Assembly (NCBI GenBank): GCA_003695215.1
Contig: RFIM01000018.1
Span: forward strand, 1-24,856
DNA length: 24,856 nt
Source: Chloroflexota bacterium
GTDB lineage: Bacteria > Chloroflexota > Anaerolineae > Aggregatilineales > UBA2796
Direction: 5' to 3'
The position numbers and the translations under genes are program-made. The notes under the pieces were generated by a model. The model was not told the DNA's origin and did not search any database. It saw only the letters and a program-made list of their open reading frames with translations. Within the stretch, counting starts at the first letter, position 1, and every line of letters starts with the position of its first letter. Below are positions 21,976 through 24,856 of this stretch, one piece after another.

Positions 21976-22974
21976 TTACTGCGCCGACGATTGGCTGCTT
22001 GATGAGACGTTAATCGGATGATCAGGTGGCAGGAACTGTTTCTCGCGCAGCCGCTGCACTAGCTCATCTAAGGACTTCTCGCCAAAGTTGCGGATCGCCA
22101 ACATGGCGTCTGGGCCGCGATCGAGCATTTCCAGGACTTCACCGACTGTTGTGATGCCGGTGCGCTTAAGCGAGTTGAAGACGCGCACGCTCAAATCCAG
22201 CACTTCGATAGGCGTATTGAAGCGCTCTTCGTCCCAGGGCTTGCTCTCGCTAGCGCGCTCGGCTTCTGCCGAGACCGTCGGCAGGCGATCCACATCGATG
22301 CCAGCGATGATCCGCAGATGGTCGATCAGCAGCTGCGCGGCTTGGCTCATCGCCTCGCCAGGGCGAATCGTGCCGTCCGTCCAGATTTCCAAGATCAGCT
22401 TGTCATAATTGGTGCGCTGGCCGACGCGCGCACGATCGACATCGAAGTTGACGCGCCTGATCGGGCTGAAGATGGCATCTACAGGCAATTCGCCGATAGG
22501 CAAGCGGCCGCGCTCTTCAGCAGGGCTGTAGCCGCGCCCAGTGGAGACGTTGATCTCCATTTCCAGGTGAGCGTCGCTCGAATCGACTGTGAACAGATAC
22601 AAGTCCGGATTGATCGGCTCGACCTCAGGTGGATAGATGATATCGCTTGCCGTGACCGTGCCTTCACCACGCACATCCAAGCGCAAGCGCGCCGATTGCG
22701 TGCCCGTCAGGCGCACACGCAGCTGCTTGATGTTGAGGATGATCTGCATCATATCCTCACGGACGTGCGGCACAGCCGAAAACTCGTGTGAGACGCCTGA
22801 CATGCTGATCGAAGTTACTGCAGCACCAGGCAGCGACGAGAGCAAAACGCGGCGCAGCGCATTCCCAAGCGTGACTCCATAGCCGCTTTCTAACGGGCTA
22901 ATGATGAAACGCCCATAGTTGCGCGAACTGGCATCGCTTTCGATTTTGGGCAGCACCAGCGGATTAGTAGTCAC
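21976..22974 (-). CDS. rpoA: DNA-directed RNA polymerase subunit alpha
   Basis: RNA polymerase alpha subunit, 332 residues. N-terminal dimerisation domain: YGRFIISPLESGYGVTLGNALRRVLLSSLPG; then VREDMMQIILNIK and a DVDRARVGQRTNYDKL region. C-terminal domain after a linker near residue 235: TPIEVLDLSVRVFNSLKRTGITTVGEVLEM and IRNFGEKSLDEL, the DNA and activator-binding helices. The end is a Ser/Gln-rich tail. Begins with GTG preceded by GAGGAGGA, a strong ribosome site. Between rpsD and rplQ as in the alpha operon of most bacteria. Confidence 0.98.
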   Translation of the reverse strand: MTTNPLVLPKIESDASSRNYGRFIISPLESGYGVTLGNALRRVLLSSLPGAAVTSISMSGVSHEFSAVPHVREDMMQIILNIKQLRVRLTGTQSARLRLDVRGEGTVTASDIIYPPEVEPINPDLYLFTVDSSDAHLEMEINVSTGRGYSPAEERGRLPIGELPVDAIFSPIRRVNFDVDRARVGQRTNYDKLILEIWTDGTIRPGEAMSQAAQLLIDHLRIIAGIDVDRLPTVSAEAERASESKPWDEERFNTPIEVLDLSVRVFNSLKRTGITTVGEVLEMLDRGPDAMLAIRNFGEKSLDELVQRLREKQFLPPDHPINVSSSSQSSAQ

Positions 22975-23037
22975 AATTCCTCCTCATCAGGCGAGCTGCA
23001 CCTAGGGCAGCCCGCCCAACTTGCATTGGAGACAGGC

Positions 23038-23688
23038 TTAACGCGAGTAGTACTCAACAATCAACTGCTCGTTCAAGGGCAGCTGCAGTTCGCTGCGCTC
23101 AGGCAGGCGTAGCACAGTCGCTGTGAAAGTGCCATCGCCATGAAATTCCATCTGCAGCCAATCGGGAATCGGCGGACGCTGTTCCATGTAGGAGCGAATC
23201 TCACGGAAATAGCGCAGATTGCGGCTGCTGCCATGAACCGTGATCTGATCGCCTGGGCGCAAATTGTAAGAAGCGATGTTGGTCGGCAGGCCATTCACGT
23301 CAAAGTGCCTGTGGCCGACCAACTGCCGCGCGTGAGCGCGCGAATCGGCTAGCGCTAGGCGATAGATCACGTTATCCAGGCGCATTTCCAGCAACTGCAG
23401 CAAATTCGTGCCTGTTGGGCCGCGCCGACGCACTGCTTCAGCAAAGTAACGGCGGAATTGCCGCTCCAGCACGCCATAAATGCGGCGCGCTTTCTGTTTC
23501 TCGCGCAGTTGCGCGTTATAATCTGAGGTGCGTCCACGTCGGAACGAGGCTTCCTTGCCGTGCTGACCAGGCGGATAGCCGCGCTTCTCTACAGCGCACT
23601 TAGGCGAAAGGCAACGTGCGCCTTTCAAGAACAGTTTTTCGCCTTCACGGCGGCATAACTTACAGACTGGACCGGTATATCTTGCCAT
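23038..23688 (-). CDS. rpsD: 30S ribosomal protein S4 (zinc-binding form)
   Basis: Primary 16S rRNA-binding protein S4, 216 residues. The N-terminus keeps a four-cysteine zinc site, Cys9, Cys12, Cys26 and Cys31, so this is the C+ form of S4. RGYPPGQHG, QLREKQKARRIYGVLERQFRRYF, the S4 RNA-binding domain with LEMRLDNVIYRL and ARQLVGHRHFDVNG, and the IVEYYSR end are typical. S4 is the usual translational repressor of the alpha operon in many bacteria; whether it acts so here is not visible. Starts 70 bases after rpsK with GGAGG upstream. Confidence 0.97.
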   Translation of the reverse strand: MARYTGPVCKLCRREGEKLFLKGARCLSPKCAVEKRGYPPGQHGKEASFRRGRTSDYNAQLREKQKARRIYGVLERQFRRYFAEAVRRRGPTGTNLLQLLEMRLDNVIYRLALADSRAHARQLVGHRHFDVNGLPTNIASYNLRPGDQITVHGSSRNLRYFREIRSYMEQRPPIPDWLQMEFHGDGTFTATVLRLPERSELQLPLNEQLIVEYYSR

Positions 23689-23758
23689 GTGAGCTTGGCT
23701 TCCTCCACACCTGTTGTGTGTTTACACCTGAATGAAACTGAGACATGCTTGGGAAAGG

Positions 23759-24175
23759 CTAGACGCGGCGCTTCTTCGGCGGGCGCACGCCGTTGTGCGG
23801 TATCGGCGTCACATCCGAGATCGAACGCACGCGCAAGCCGCTGGCCTGAATGGCGCGAATGGCCGACTCGCGGCCAGGGCCTGGGCCCTTGACGAAAATA
23901 TCGACTTCTTGCATCCCTTGCTCTTTGGCAGCATCGCTGGCCTGTTGCGCTGCCATACGCGCTGCATAAGGCGTGCTTTTGCGGCTGCCTTTGAAGCCTG
24001 AGGTGCCAGCGCTCGCCCAGCAGATCACGTTGCCCTGCTGATCGGTGATCGAGACGATCGTGTTATTGAAAGTGGCATGAATATGCGCTTGCCCATATGG
24101 GACATTGCGCTTGACCTTCTTGACTGTGGCGCGCCGCGCACCACGGCGTGGCGCTGCGCCGCCTGATTTGCCCAT
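23759..24175 (-). CDS. rpsK: 30S ribosomal protein S11
   Basis: S11 of the platform of the small subunit, 138 residues. A basic Gly/Arg-rich N-terminus precedes GQAHIHATFNNTIVSITDQQGNVICWASAGTSGFKGSRKSTPYAA, then VDIFVKGPGPGRESAIRAIQASGL, IPHNGVRPPKKRRV at the end, all standard. AGGAG lies just before the ATG. A 114-base gap, longer than others in this operon, separates it from rpsM; it contains potential stem-loops. Confidence 0.97.
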   Translation of the reverse strand: MGKSGGAAPRRGARRATVKKVKRNVPYGQAHIHATFNNTIVSITDQQGNVICWASAGTSGFKGSRKSTPYAARMAAQQASDAAKEQGMQEVDIFVKGPGPGRESAIRAIQASGLRVRSISDVTPIPHNGVRPPKKRRV

Positions 24176-24200
24176 AGCTCCTACTCCGTCTATTACAAAT

Positions 24201-24284
24201 ATAGCGCCTGTGCGATAGGCTATTCTAGCAGATTGCCTGTGCCTTGTATAGGCAGGATTTACAGCTGAGGCGCCACAAGGCGCC
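24201..24284 (-). other. Stem-loop cluster between rpsM and rpsK
   Basis: The 114-base spacer holds three possible hairpins: 24201-24223 (GCCT/AGGC with flanking ATA/TAT and a two-base bulge), 24237-24254 (TGCCT/AGGCA area), and 24269-24284 (perfect 6-bp GGCGCC/GGCGCC around ACAA). None is followed by a T-run on the minus strand. It may be a leader or processing site for the downstream rpsK-rpsD-rpoA part of the operon; the evidence is the repeats only. Confidence 0.35.
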
Positions 24285-24289
24285 GCCGA

Positions 24290-24676
24290 TCACTTCTTCT
24301 TTGCGCCACGCCGACGCCCACGCCCTGCCACAGTCTTCTTTGGGCCGCGTTTGGTGCGCGCGTTAGTGCGCGTACGCTGACCGCGCACAGGCAAGTTACG
24401 GCGATGGCGCAGGCCGCGATAGCAACCGATCTCGATCAGGCGCTTGATGTTGAGCTGCACCTCGCGGCGCAATTCGCCCTCCACGCGGTAATTGCTGATC
24501 GCGTCGCGCAGCAAGGCCACTTCCGCTTCGGTCAGGTCGCGCACACGCTTATTCGGATCGATTTTAGTTGCCTGCAGAATTTCCTTGCTGCGCGGCCTAC
24601 CGATGCCATAGATGTAGGTGAGCGCCACCTCAAGGCGCTTATCACGCGGTAGGTCTACACCTTCGATACGTGCCAT
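24290..24676 (-). CDS. rpsM: 30S ribosomal protein S13
   Basis: S13 of the small-subunit head, 128 residues, touching tRNA and L5. MARIEGVDLPRDKRLEVALTYIYGIGRPRSKEIL, RDLTEAEVALLRD, EIGCYRGLRHRRNLPVRGQRTRTNARTKRGPKKTV are the family signature stretches. The basic end KGRRRGAKKK-type tail is normal. TAGGAG precedes the ATG. The preceding gene is map, only 71 bases away, leaving no room for infA and rpmJ, which usually sit between them. Confidence 0.97.
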   Translation of the reverse strand: MARIEGVDLPRDKRLEVALTYIYGIGRPRSKEILQATKIDPNKRVRDLTEAEVALLRDAISNYRVEGELRREVQLNIKRLIEIGCYRGLRHRRNLPVRGQRTRTNARTKRGPKKTVAGRGRRRGAKKK

Positions 24677-24747
24677 GTGAACTGCTCCTACTTGACTTGA
24701 GTCTATGAACTGAACAAGTAGCCGCTATTCTCTCATATTTGGCGCGC

Positions 24748-24856
24748 TCAGGGCAGGGTCAAAATGAGCGGCTCGCCATCAGTTACAGCGATGGTGTGTT
24801 CTGTCCAAGTGCACAGCGCGCCATCAGCCATCACGACCGTCCAATGATCGTCCAAG
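24748..24856 (-). CDS. map: Methionine aminopeptidase, C-terminal end (partial)
   Basis: Only the last 35 residues are inside the window: DDHWTVVMADGALCTWTEHTIAVTDGEPLILTLP in essence. This matches the end of type I methionine aminopeptidase, where WTVxTxDGxxSAQxEHT carries the last metal-ligand Glu (in TEHT). The ordering next to rpsM is also that of the secY-adk-map ribosomal operon. Enzyme removes the initiator Met from new proteins. Start and active centre lie beyond the right edge. Confidence 0.88.
   Translation of the reverse strand, partial: LDDHWTVVMADGALCTWTEHTIAVTDGEPLILTLP

Noticed and set aside
1..24856. CRISPR arrays, tRNA genes, insertion sequences or prophage genes
   Set aside because: No regularly spaced repeats, cloverleaf-like segments, transposases or phage proteins were seen on either strand.

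Overview
The window looks like chromosomal DNA of a GC-rich bacterium, most likely a member of the Chloroflexota. This is inferred from gene content and protein style (a Rieske / b6-type cytochrome b / dihaem cytochrome c cluster, a membrane-anchored Mur ligase, GT-C-like membrane proteins) and was not tested by any search. Genes are tightly packed. I saw no tRNA, rRNA, CRISPR array, transposase or other mobile element.

Layout. (a) 1-2943, minus: a biotin-carrier protein, a family 2 glycosyltransferase and a secreted M1 metallopeptidase cut by the left edge. (b) 3139-6986, plus: a methyltransferase, an EthD-like protein, a 52-residue membrane peptide, an A24 prepilin peptidase and an aldehyde dehydrogenase. 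(c) 7072-12617, plus: a compact five-gene run of MurA-like protein, alpha/beta hydrolase, membrane-anchored MurF-like ligase, D-Ala-D-Ala ligase and dual-specificity-type phosphatase. (d) 12604-15633, minus: an FmdB-type zinc ribbon protein and an 850-residue GT-C-like membrane protein. (e) 15963-19724, plus: Rieske protein, fused cytochrome b and dihaem cytochrome c, closed by a strong bidirectional terminator. (f) 19792-24856, minus: end of the ribosomal protein/alpha operon in transcription order map, rpsM, rpsK, rpsD, rpoA, rplQ, truA, rplM, rpsI.

How the genes fit together. Region (e) encodes the three redox subunits of a quinol:cytochrome c oxidoreductase. Its cytochrome b has b6-type haem-ligand spacing, but the PEWY motif reads APWY, and it carries a long soluble tail. 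Its cytochrome c has a long charged helical insertion inside the first haem domain. Region (c) looks like a peptidoglycan-precursor operon, yet two of its Mur homologues have changes at catalytic positions (MurA Lys22 to Ser and Cys115 to Asp; a Gln where MurF normally has the carbamylated Lys), whereas the D-Ala-D-Ala ligase looks intact. This is the part most worth a closer look. Region (f) is ordinary housekeeping, except that infA and rpmJ are absent from their usual place between map and rpsM.
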